From positions 1-64,000 of the forward strand of contig JACKFF010000012.1 in the NCBI GenBank assembly GCA_020632595.1: a DNA stretch of 64,000 nt. Reading direction: 5' to 3'. This DNA is from Nitrospiraceae bacterium (GTDB lineage Bacteria; Nitrospirota; Nitrospiria; Nitrospirales; UBA8639). Of this stretch, positions 1 to 6,212 are shown in pieces. Within the stretch, counting starts at the first letter, position 1; each line of letters starts with the position of its first letter. The position numbers and the translations under genes are program-made. Below the pieces are notes generated by a model. That model saw nothing but the letters and a program-made list of their open reading frames with translations. It was not told where the DNA came from and searched no databases.

Positions 1-208
1 CGCGAACGGGAAATCCTTGACGAATACGCGGCGCGTATTTTTCGAAGCCGGCGAGCCCGTAAGTGGGAATGTGACAGTGCGGGTTGTAGCTTCTTCAATA
101 GCTGCTGCAAAACGACCTCCAAGGTCAGACTTTTTTGCCATTATTATACAAAGAGACCTCAGAAAGGAATTCGCGCCGTGCCGGCGCGATCAATCGTGCG
201 CGTTTCAC
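1..208 (-). pseudogene. RelE/ParE-type toxin, frameshifted and cut by window edge
   Basis: Translating the minus strand from a GTG at 208 gives a ParE/RelE-like start with the helix APARREFLSEVSLYNN. It runs into a stop just after a run of six T (131-136 on +, so six A in the gene). Skipping one A restores a second frame reading GGRFAAAIEEAT, then TFPLTGSPAS and NTRRVFVKDFPFA, the typical middle of a ParE toxin, open to the window edge. The GTG overlaps the antitoxin stop by four bases (GTGA), the usual coupling of such pairs. One extra base in a homopolymer explains the break. A sequencing error is possible, but the partner gene is also broken by an unrelated substitution, which favours real decay. 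The family would be an mRNA interferase or gyrase poison; I see no way it is still made intact. Confidence 0.7.
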
Positions 209-432
209 TTTGAGATGCGGCGGGCTTCGGCGAACACATCCTCGGCCGCATAGGAGGGAATTTCGCCGCGATCGAATGCCGCTACCCGTTATTCGATTTC
301 CTCCGCCCAAGCTGCTTCGATTTCGGACAAAGGCGTGTGCAAGGACTCAAGCATGGATTCCGCAAGTTTGGCGCGTTCTTCGGCGGTCAATGCGCGAGCC
401 TGCTCTTCAATGTGTTTTAGGGACACAGACAT
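205..432 (-). pseudogene. Addiction-module antitoxin with internal TAA
   Basis: The minus-strand reading from ATG 432 begins MSVSLKHIEEQARALTAEER and continues to AAWAEEIE. This is the N-terminal part of the short putative addiction-module antitoxin family (TIGR02574 type, about 75 residues). Codon 48 (291-289) is TAA. Directly after it the same frame resumes with RVAAFDRGEIPSYAAEDVF and ends at a proper stop at 205-207, so the full 75-codon gene is present but carries one nonsense codon. In relatives this position normally holds Arg or Lys. The following toxin gene overlaps by four bases and is frameshifted, so the whole module is dead. Other genes in the window use TAA as an ordinary stop, so recoding is unlikely. 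Confidence 0.75.
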
Positions 433-588
433 ATCACACCTCCATAGCCTACAGTAGTAGTGTCCCCCCTGCTCCTCTTCGTTGTCTTGAACCCGCTAAT
501 CAAATTCCCTCCATCCCACGTCAAACAGCCACAGCCCTCTTCAACCCCCTCAGCACTCCGTCCTCCGCCTGCGGTCGGCGGAACGACA

Positions 589-662
589 ATCTGAGCTGCA
601 GCACACCGAGCTTTCCCACAATGCAACGGCTTTGCGCGGTCGGCTCCAGTGCTTTGTTAGAC
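589..662 (-). repeat. attC-like recombination site (candidate)
   Basis: On the minus strand GTCTAAC (662-656) fits the R'' core RYYYAAC and overlaps the higA stop codon. Inside, AGCAC and CCGA (600-604, 606-609 on +) can pair with TCGG and GTGCT (640-643, 649-653), leaving extra unpaired bases on one arm, as in attC hairpins. The opposite core at 595-589 reads CTCAGAT instead of GTTRRRY, so the site would be dead or it is a chance resemblance. Other core-like heptamers lie at 1306-1312 and 1873-1879. Confidence 0.3.
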
Positions 663-974
663 CGGGGTGCCTGAAGGAACCTTGCCCTGCGTCCATGGCT
701 TGATCTTTGCCAGCGTCGAAGCGAGGGAATCCTTGGCCTTGGCTGCCTCGTAGTCCATCTGCAAGCCAATCCAGAAATTCTCGGACATGCCGAAAAACCG
801 CGATAGACGCAGGCCCGTATCGGCCGTGATGGCACGCGCACCAGCCACGATCTCACCGATGCGCCGCTGCGGAACGCCAATCTCCTTGGCCAGCCGGTAT
901 TGCGTGATGCCCATGGGTTTCAGGAATTCTTCCAGCAGAATTTCACCTGGGTGCGGATAGGGAACTTTACGCAT
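657..974 (-). CDS. higA: HigA-type antitoxin (HTH, VapI family)
   Basis: A 105-residue protein starting MRKVPYPHPGEILLEEFL, the hallmark opening of HigA/VapI antitoxins. It continues with an HTH XRE-type fold: ITQYRLAKEIGVPQRRI as the helix-turn-helix, then ITADTGLRLSRFFG and the conserved SENFWIGLQMDYE segment. HigA binds its own operator and neutralises the HigB ribonuclease. It lies 12 bp downstream of the HigB remnant, in the normal toxin-first order of hig operons. The C-terminal tail after KDSLASTLAKIKPW is of normal length. The gene looks intact although its toxin seems shortened, so it may now act only as an orphan repressor or antidote. Confidence 0.85.
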   Translation of the reverse strand: MRKVPYPHPGEILLEEFLKPMGITQYRLAKEIGVPQRRIGEIVAGARAITADTGLRLSRFFGMSENFWIGLQMDYEAAKAKDSLASTLAKIKPWTQGKVPSGTPV

Positions 975-986
975 GCTGTCTCTCCG

Positions 987-1169
987 TCAGTGATAGTCCA
1001 CGATCTCAACGTCCTTCGGGCCTTCCGTCGTCCACACGAAGCACACACGGAACTGATCGTTGACGCGGATGCTATACTGCCCGGCGCGGTCGCCTTTTAA
1101 GGCTTCCAGCCGGTTGCCCGGCGGTACCCGTAGATCATCCAGTCTTCCGACCCGGATCGGCATGAGCAA
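987..1169 (-). CDS. higB: HigB-like toxin, N-terminally shortened
   Basis: This reads RLEALKGDRAGQYSIRVNDQ, then RVCFVW and DVEIVDYH, the conserved C-terminal two thirds of the RelE-fold HigB toxin (LKGDR, W/Y-S-I, final DYH). Full HigB proteins are about 90 residues; here only 58-60 are coded, from a TTG at 1169 or an ATG at 1163. An in-frame TAG lies just upstream, and no N-terminal helix region is found further upstream in any frame. A palindromic promoter-like sequence sits immediately before the start, so the short form could be expressed. Short HigB-like proteins of about 60 residues are known from annotation, but whether they are toxic is unclear. It is either a 5' truncation or a minimal toxin. 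Confidence 0.6.
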   Translation of the reverse strand: MLMPIRVGRLDDLRVPPGNRLEALKGDRAGQYSIRVNDQFRVCFVWTTEGPKDVEIVDYH

Positions 1170-1198
1170 ATACTGACGCTATGCGTTAGTATCGTCAA
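1170..1198 (-). promoter_or_regulatory. Palindromic operator and -35 of the hig unit
   Basis: Positions 1170-1179 (ATACTGACGC) and 1183-1192 (GCGTTAGTAT) form a 10-bp inverted repeat with one mismatch and a 3-bp spacer. A TTGACG hexamer follows at 1198-1193 on the minus strand. The palindrome occupies the space where the -10 region would lie, which suits a HigA-type autorepressor site. If this is the promoter, the transcript would start at or next to the ATG at 1163, so the mRNA could be nearly leaderless. Confidence 0.45.
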
Positions 1199-1509
1199 GG
1201 AGGCAGGAAAAGCGGACAGGCTACTTTTTTTTGTATTCCTGCTCTCGGTTGGCGTAACGAATTCCTACCGTGCCTCGTATTCCTCGCGGACAAGTGGCTG
1301 GTCAGGCCTAACGCATGCTCAATCAGGGGACCGTCGGTGCTATTGTCTCCATAAGGAAGACGACCAATCTGCATTCCTCGACTTCCTGCCCTGTGAAAGT
1401 CCCCCGAAAAGTACTCTGGCCCCTTTTCCTTTTCACCAAAGGGCGTCCCTAAAGCCCCAAACAAGCGGCGATACCTTTTTGCCGCTCATTTGATTGGCTT
1501 GGTATGCTA
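1199..1509. other. Gene-free stretch
   Basis: No frame in this 311-bp stretch gives a recognisable protein. The only notable sequence is the heptamer GCCTAAC at 1306-1312, which read on the minus strand is GTTAGGC, the R' core consensus of attC sites. It would mark the boundary between the hig unit and the broken small gene to its right. Confidence 0.4.
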
Positions 1510-1729
1510 TCATCGATGATGCGCTCTCGGGCGGAGGTTGTAGATTCGCCCGTATTTCGCGGCCGTCTCCAAGTCTCCCTGGCAAAAAGCATCTTTTACA
1601 TCGTCTAATTTGTAGGTATCTTCAACACTGAGAAAGGGACCAACGGGTATTGTCTTCCACCAGCGCGACCTCTACCTCAGCCACATATTGGCCTTCATGC
1701 ACAGACTTTAACTTCGTTCGCTGTTTCAG
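1510..1729 (-). pseudogene. Small hypothetical gene, frameshifted
   Basis: On the minus strand from about 1729 one frame reads KLKSVHEGQYVAEVEVALVE and DNTRW, then stops. A second frame, entered at TGGTCCC (about 1640), continues FLSVEDTYKLDDVKDAFCQG and LETAAKYGRIYNLRP to a stop at 1510. Joined, they match the pattern of short (about 70-residue) conserved proteins of the form HEGQYVAEVEV...SLDDAYKLDEVR, whose function I do not know. A GGAGG lies seven bases before a CTG at 1729, where an ATG would be expected, so the start codon may also be lost. The orientation is the same as the two toxin-antitoxin units to its left. Confidence 0.55.
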
Positions 1730-2279
1730 GTTTCCGCCTCCCTGTGAATGTCTTAGCCAGAGAACACACAAAGAAGCCAATCTCAATTTAGGGGATTCTT
1801 GAACAGGGCAGGAACCATGTCAAGAAACCCTCGGTCCTTTCCCAATTGCGAATTAAATTATCAAAATCGTACGCCTAACGAAGTCCGCGGTTGAGGGGCA
1901 GACCGGCGATTCTACCGGTCAGCGTGGGTTCACTTACAGGAAGGTCCGCGCATTGAAACTCAGTGATTTTCATAAGGACGAGCAATGCCCGACATCAAGG
2001 TGTCGTCTGTGCAGCGAAAGTTAAACATGATATTCGGGGGATAGAATTGAGTCCGTCAGATCCTTTCCAAAGGTCGGCAATTTCCGCGGATCAAAGGAGG
2101 ATTGTCAGAAGACTTCTCTCTGTGTTGGCTTTTTTGAGACATAGAAATTCGACTTGCCCATTTTTTGGGATTGATGCACAATTTCTTGACATAGAATGTT
2201 CAACCAGAAGAAAGGAGGTTGCATGGTTTCAGTTTAGACCATTGCAGGACACCGGCAGGTTCACACCAAGGAGGTCGCC
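1730..2279. other. Gene-free stretch with attC-like hairpin
   Basis: No convincing coding region. At 1873-1879 GCCTAAC (attC core-like) is followed by the hairpin GACCGG/CCGGTC (1901-1906 and 1915-1920, 8-base loop). Near the right end a strong AAGGAGG (about 2269-2274) serves the deacylase gene that starts at 2280. Another GGAGG with ATG at 2223 opens only four codons before TAG. The boundary at 1873 coincides with the switch from minus-strand small genes to plus-strand genes. Confidence 0.35.
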
Positions 2280-2765
2280 ATGCCAATATTAACGCGATTA
2301 CAGGACTATCTCGATGAACGCAAGGTTGCCTATCAGTTAATACGCCATTAAGAAGCGTATACCGCTTCGGAGATTGCGCATACACTCCATATTTCCGGAA
2401 AGATGTTAGCGAAGGTCGTGATTATCAAAGCGGATGATCGTTTTGTGATGGCGGTCTTACCTTCCAATCACAAAGTGGATTTCGAACGTCTCTCTGATGT
2501 GCTTGGAGGGGAACACGTGCGGCTGGCCACAGAAGGGGAGTTTCAAGAATTGTTTCCTGACTGTGGTGTGGGAGCCATGCCACCATTTGGGAATCTTTAT
2601 GGCCTGGAGGTGTTTGTTGACGAATCGCTCGCGGAGGATGAGGAGATCGTCTTTCAAGCTGGAACCCATCTCAGGGTGATAAAGCTCCGGTATCAGGATT
2701 TTGCCGACCTGGTCCATCCCAAAGTGACCAATTTCTATCTGGCAGCGGGAATCCCGGGGAATTGA
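2280..2765 (+). pseudogene. YbaK/EbsC-type aminoacyl-tRNA deacylase with early TAA
   Basis: A strong AAGGAGG precedes ATG 2280, which opens MPILTRLQDYLDERKVAYQL and IRH, then TAA at 2349-2351. The same frame resumes at once with EAYTASEIAHTLHISGKMLA and runs 137 codons to a stop at 2763-2765. The combined 161-residue reading matches the YbaK/ProX deacylase family: HREAYTA-like start, KVVIIKADDRFVMAVLPS core, NLYGLEVFVDESL and VFQAGTHLRVIKL. These enzymes hydrolyse mischarged tRNA. The remaining ORF could restart at ATG 2403 but would lack the N-terminal part and has no good ribosome site. One base change explains the stop. It is probably a pseudogene; readthrough is a remote alternative. Confidence 0.75.
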
Positions 2766-2994
2766 AACACACGATCCGGCCAGTGGAACATTCCTTTGAG
2801 ATTTGGCGCAGGAAATTAGGTGCCGATTGCCAGGCTCCACGCAGAGATTCTATGCATGTTGTTTCAATGGGTATTCAGTTGGCCACGCTATTCAAATTGA
2901 GGCTGAATGGCAAACCTATGTATGTGGCCTAGGGGATACGAGATTATGAGATCATAAGCCGGTCATGATCCACCTGAGTGAGAGGAGGAAAGCC

Positions 2995-3411
2995 ATGAAT
3001 ATTACCTCAACCATCGTCAGGTGTGTGGTTACGATCAATGAGAACCGATCGGTATTCGAGGCAGCCAAACTCATGACCGAGGAGTTTATTGGGGCACTCG
3101 TTGTGACCAATTCGACAGGAATCCGGGGACTGTTGACCGAACGCGACATGATTAAAAATGTCGTAGGGAAAGGAAAAGATCCCGAGAAGGTCAAAATTAA
3201 AGATACGATCACTCTCAAGCCTTTAAAGGTCAGTCCATCGGTCGATGCGAACCACTGCTTGAATCTGATGAAGGAACACCATTGCCGACATCTTTTGGTC
3301 TACGATGGTGAAGAGTTTGTCGGGATCGTCTCAGTCCGGGATCTGGTCGTGCTGTTGCTTGAGGAGAAGGAAGAACTGATTCGGCAACTTGAGAAGTATA
3401 TCACCTCATAG
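2995..3411 (+). CDS. Two-CBS-domain protein
   Basis: The start at 2995 is chosen because GAGAGGAGG lies just upstream. The earlier in-frame ATG at 2965 has no such site. The 138-residue product is a tandem CBS pair: first repeat around residues 5-65 with SVFEAAKLMTEEFIGALVV and GLLTERDMIKNV, second around 70-128 with DANHCLNLMKEHHCRHLLVY and VGIVSVRDLV. CBS pairs bind adenosyl nucleotides and regulate partner proteins; stand-alone forms are often stress or energy sensors. A short coiled tail (EEKEELIRQLEKY) may serve dimerisation. No enzyme domain is attached. The neighbours give no clue to a partner. Confidence 0.85.
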   Translation: MNITSTIVRCVVTINENRSVFEAAKLMTEEFIGALVVTNSTGIRGLLTERDMIKNVVGKGKDPEKVKIKDTITLKPLKVSPSVDANHCLNLMKEHHCRHLLVYDGEEFVGIVSVRDLVVLLLEEKEELIRQLEKYITS

Positions 3412-3981
3412 GTCTCTCTCCCCGTCTTCGATCATGACTCCTGTCCATTCCTGAAAAAGAAGAATCAGTTAACAGAAATTTCCAGGGGACAGGGAGACAA
3501 TCCGTCCCGTACCCTGGCCACAAGGGCCAGGGATGAGGCCCCACCTACGGAGTGGCGATGTTGAGTCGAACCGGAGGTAGTAATGGCTCAACCCAGCATC
3601 ACTTTCCCCGCAAGCGGGACCCTCACCCACAAGGAATTCTTCTTCGCACATACGGCTGCTCCCATGATTCCTCCCGGAGTTGGAATGGGAGTATCCGACC
3701 TCCTCCTTCCTGTTCTCCCCTCTAGATTGTTGGGGAAGGAGTCCCCGGACTGCCTGGAGTTTCCCCCGGGGAAAAGCCTCCGGTTATGGCCCTCGGCGAT
3801 TACCATCATCATCATAGGGTTTCGTTCATTTCCCACATCATGGCGTTTTCTTCCTCCAACACCATCAATTAGCCTCGATTCCATCTGCCCGGTCTGAAGC
3901 ACATTAAGGGACTGTTGATATTGTAGAATTTTAGTCGTTTCATTCGCTTCTGAGTCACGGAGGCTCAACAGAGAAAAATAG
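3412..3981. other. Gene-free stretch
   Basis: About 570 bp without a recognisable gene. Longer frames on either strand have atypical composition and no known motif. The clearest structure is the perfect 8-bp hairpin CCCTGGCC/GGCCAGGG at 3512-3532, 100 bp after the CBS gene. It has no U-tract, so it is not a classic terminator. Confidence 0.4.
3512..3532. repeat. GC-rich perfect hairpin
   Basis: CCCTGGCC at 3512-3519 and GGCCAGGG at 3525-3532 form a perfect 8-bp stem with a 5-base loop. It could stabilise the 3' end of the CBS transcript. No T-run follows. Confidence 0.4.
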
Positions 3982-4104
3982 GGGAGTGTTCAAAAAGGCC
4001 GGTCCAGCAAGGCCGCAGCCGCTTGGACGAGCGGAGCGTACGGAGGAGTACGTGAGCACGGCCTAGGGGCGAGAACGCCGCTGGCGGCATTTTTCAACAC
4101 TCCC
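3982..4104. repeat. MITE-like palindromic element
   Basis: A 123-bp element bounded by imperfect inverted repeats: GGGAGTGTTCAAAAAGGCCG at the left and the reverse complement of GGGAGTGTTGAAAAATGCCG at the right. The interior is GC-rich, with GGACGAGCGGAGCGTACGG and GCGAGAACGCCGCTGGCGGC. It codes for nothing obvious. From memory, Nitrospira-type genomes contain many copies of similar palindromes between genes. A partial relative may be at 8381-8521. It could be a non-autonomous transposable element or a structured transcript end. Confidence 0.6.
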
Positions 4105-4218
4105 ATTAAACCATTTTTCCATGGTCCCATTGCCGGTTTTCACAAGGCGTCAAGGCTACTCCATTCCTTCATACACCCGTGTCAGGTGTTGATTCGGTTT
4201 TGTTAGCGTCCATCACCC

Positions 4219-5211
4219 CTAACGTATTTTCACAGGCGTCCTGGGCATCAATTCCATGGTCAGCTCCAGAATGCGATCCATGTTCACCGTCCTTTCCACC
4301 GATGCCCTGGGAAAGGTGAGGCTCCAGATCAAAACGCCCGGAAGCAGGACCAGGAAAGCGATGCCGTAGGCAATGAAAGCCCTTTCGCTCCAAAGCCCAG
4401 AAAAGGAAATTTGAACCCCAGCAGCCGATGGTGTTGCTCCAAGGGATGGCCTGATGCCCTGCTCCGATTGTGACAGTTGCGCCAATCGCATCCCCGGGGT
4501 TTCCGATCGTATGGCAGCGAATGTCAAGGCCTGCAACTGGGTTTGGAGGGCAGAGTGTTTCGTCCCGTATACGTGCTCCATTGAAGCTTTCTGGACAATC
4601 GCCTGGCCCATCCGTTCCTGAAGAAGGGCATGCAGGCGTTGCCGGGATTGACTTTCCTGAGTGATCCATCGCCCCATTAAAGCCTGGCTTTCTCCATTGA
4701 ACCGTTCTTGGCCCAACACGCCGTATTTCGCCGCAGTCTTGATTATCCGATCATTGACAGGCGCGTTGAGGGTATTGGCCGTCAACAGACCAGACCGGAC
4801 ACCCTGCCCTGTTAAGGTGACAATGGATTTCCCCATGAGATATTGAAGTCGACCTTCACGTTCCGCTTGTGCCTGGACCAGGCGGGATTGCACGATTTCG
4901 GGTATGGGGGCTTTGTGGTTAAACGCGTTGAGATTCCTGGAAGCGTGAGTCAGAGATGCCGTGACATCATCAATAGAGTTATTAAAGGCGTAGTCCAGCT
5001 TTGCCACTTCCACAATCCTTTCACCCATGCTGGTTTGGAGGGATTGCATCACACTCTTTGCCGTTATGGGATTATTCGCATTGGATGGGGGAGGGACTTC
5101 CCAGGACCCATAGCTGGCCACGACAAAAAATAACCCTCCCACAATCGTCGCGAACATGCCTACTGCGACTATCACATCTAAGGGATCCACTCTGGGTTTC
5201 ATAAGTGCCAC
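4219..5211 (-). CDS. Unknown membrane protein with N- and C-terminal TM segments
   Basis: A 330-residue protein I do not recognise. One transmembrane segment lies near residues 12-34 (VIVAVGMFATIVGGLFFVVA) and another near 278-300 (AFIAYGIAFLVLLPGVLIWS). Between them is about 240 residues of mostly helical, Gln- and Ala-rich sequence, probably on the outer face of the inner membrane. A short cytoplasmic tail ends with a basic segment. The start is GTG 5211 with GAGG upstream; ATG 5202 forms an ATGA overlap with the preceding gene and is equally possible. It is the last gene of a tightly packed unit with a secreted protein and a STAS protein, likely transcribed from the sigma-54-like promoter near 6076. 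Confidence 0.7.
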   Translation of the reverse strand: MALMKPRVDPLDVIVAVGMFATIVGGLFFVVASYGSWEVPPPSNANNPITAKSVMQSLQTSMGERIVEVAKLDYAFNNSIDDVTASLTHASRNLNAFNHKAPIPEIVQSRLVQAQAEREGRLQYLMGKSIVTLTGQGVRSGLLTANTLNAPVNDRIIKTAAKYGVLGQERFNGESQALMGRWITQESQSRQRLHALLQERMGQAIVQKASMEHVYGTKHSALQTQLQALTFAAIRSETPGMRLAQLSQSEQGIRPSLGATPSAAGVQISFSGLWSERAFIAYGIAFLVLLPGVLIWSLTFPRASVERTVNMDRILELTMELMPRTPVKIR

Positions 5212-5603
5212 CTTTTCCTCTCCATCGGATGGGAAATTTCACATCCCCCTCTCCGACTATTTATTGAGATGAATCGCCCCAAAGACTGGGAGAAAATACT
5301 ATCCGGATGTACCATGACCTTGCGGAGCACCCTCTCGCCCCGGCTTTCCAAACGTGACGGAACTTCCGCCATAGCATTGACAGCATCGACATCTTGATAC
5401 GCTGATGCCTCTCTGGGAACCGGAGACACCTCAAAACCTGGCTGCCTAGGATCAGTGGCTCCCGGCGAACCACATTCGGGAACAACAGCCGCTCCCGTTT
5501 GATAGCCTGGGTAATCTGGTAACAGAGAAGAAATGGCAAGAGATGAAGGGTTGCCAAGAATTCCTCCTACGACGAGAATGACTATGATCGCCATACAGGT
5601 CAT
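5199..5603 (-). CDS. Small secreted protein of unknown function
   Basis: The 134-residue product starts MTCMAIIVILVVGGILGN, a likely signal peptide or anchor, chosen because AGAAGGA precedes ATG 5603. Longer in-frame starts at 5666 and 5699 would bury the hydrophobic stretch and have weaker ribosome sites. The mature part is Pro- and Gly-rich (DYPGYQTGAAVVPECGSPGA), followed by a segment with ERVLRKVMVHPDSIFSQSLG. I recognise no domain. Its stop overlaps the ATG of the next gene by four bases, and it follows the STAS gene closely, so the three genes are probably co-transcribed. Confidence 0.55.
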   Translation of the reverse strand: MTCMAIIVILVVGGILGNPSSLAISSLLPDYPGYQTGAAVVPECGSPGATDPRQPGFEVSPVPREASAYQDVDAVNAMAEVPSRLESRGERVLRKVMVHPDSIFSQSLGRFISINSRRGGCEISHPMERKRWHL

Positions 5604-5685
5604 AGAATTTTCCTTCTTTTCCAAGGTCCTGTTCCCCCTATTCTTCTGAATCTTCTGATGAGTCATGGTGATTGCACTCTTCTTA

Positions 5686-6003
5686 TTAATCCAGCACATT
5701 CGCGCCCAACCCTGCGGATCGCAACATATTTCTGACCGGTGTTGAAAGATTCAAAAAAAACATTTTGTCGGACATGAGATGTTGGAGAATAGCGGTCAGC
5801 GCATGGTTGGTGGTTCTCAGAGACGCGCAATCAAAAATTACGGGATGATCAAGACGTTGCATTATCAGGGCGAATTCCTCTTCCCATAACTCTGCGTTTT
5901 GTGTGGTAAGCGCACCCTCAATCTTAAACAACGTGAGTTGTTCGTTTTCGAAGACCTTGCGCATCCGAAAAAGTGGAATCAATGTTTCCGTCCAACTTTG
6001 CAT
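5686..6003 (-). CDS. STAS-like protein (anti-sigma antagonist type)
   Basis: From ATG 6003 (GAGGGAG upstream) the protein has about 105 residues. After a short lead (MRKVFENEQLTLFKIEGALT) it shows a STAS-like pattern: beta strand, EGALTTQNAELWEEEFALIM helix, then HPVIFDCASLRTTNHALTAI in the place of the usual DL/C-S/T loop, and a C-terminal strand with FLNLSTPVRNMLRSAGL. That last part resembles the NVxPxVRRVLELTGL motif of STAS proteins. The phosphoacceptor position appears to lie in DCASLRTT. STAS proteins act in partner switching or as membrane-protein regulatory domains. It is the first gene after a candidate sigma-54 promoter. A TTG start at 6024 is less likely. Confidence 0.6.
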   Translation of the reverse strand: MQSWTETLIPLFRMRKVFENEQLTLFKIEGALTTQNAELWEEEFALIMQRLDHPVIFDCASLRTTNHALTAILQHLMSDKMFFLNLSTPVRNMLRSAGLGANVLD

Positions 6004-6067
6004 GGATAGCGTGGACTCCCTCAATTAAAATCATTGACGAGCTGTATCCTTTAAGAATTATAAGAAG

Positions 6068-6085
6068 AAGCAAAAGTTGAACCGG
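6068..6085 (-). promoter_or_regulatory. Candidate sigma-54 promoter for the STAS unit
   Basis: On the minus strand CCGGTTCAACTTTTGCTT contains GG and GC separated by exactly ten bases (GG at 6083-6082, GC at 6071-6070), with the TTTGC expected at -12. The -24 box is imperfect (CGGTTC against TGGCAC). It lies about 65 bp upstream of the STAS start and directly beside a sigma-54 activator gene, which raises its credibility. Confidence 0.45.
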
Positions 6086-6183
6086 TCCTATCGGCAGACA
6101 GAGACAACCAAAACATTACGATTTTTCAGGATTTTTTGAGGGAGAGGATGTTGAAAAATGGAAGGGATGTGTTGACGGATTGG

Positions 6184-6212
6184 TGATATTTCACCAAAGT
6201 GCTGAAATATCA
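6184..6212. promoter_or_regulatory. Perfect inverted repeat, possible activator binding site
   Basis: TGATATTTCA (6184-6193) and TGAAATATCA (6203-6212) are perfect 10-bp inverted repeats with a 9-bp spacer, ending right at the stop codon of the sigma-54 activator gene. The distance of about 100-140 bp from the candidate -24/-12 promoter is typical for an upstream activating sequence. It could instead be a transcript-end hairpin, but no T-run follows. Confidence 0.45.

Noticed and set aside
131..136. Programmed frameshift at the six-A run in the toxin gene
   Set aside because: The needed shift is +1 (or -2), not the usual -1 of slippery A-runs. The partner gene is also broken and no stimulatory structure was seen.
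135..674. A 179-codon plus-strand frame
   Set aside because: It lies antisense to the broken antitoxin, with an Arg/Ser/Pro-rich composition and no motif. The minus strand gives recognisable toxin-antitoxin sequences instead.
1963..2292. A 109-codon plus frame before the deacylase
   Set aside because: No ribosome site, Arg/Cys/Phe-rich composition, and it overlaps the strong ribosome site and start of the deacylase gene.
289..2351. TAA read as a sense codon (recoding) in the antitoxin and the deacylase
   Set aside because: Several intact genes in the window (higA, the Fur-family gene, the TonB receptor gene) end at TAA, and no suppressor tRNA or structured recoding element was seen. Nonsense mutations are simpler.
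3588..3968. A 126-codon minus frame with a run of Met
   Set aside because: No ribosome site or motif, and composition typical of non-coding antisense reading.
3982..4104. CRISPR-like or tandem repeat array
   Set aside because: The sequence is a single palindrome with non-repeating interior; no spaced direct repeats are present here or elsewhere in the window.
4169..4669. A 166-codon minus frame overlapping the membrane-protein gene
   Set aside because: It lies in another frame within the better supported gene at 4219-5211 and has no known motif.
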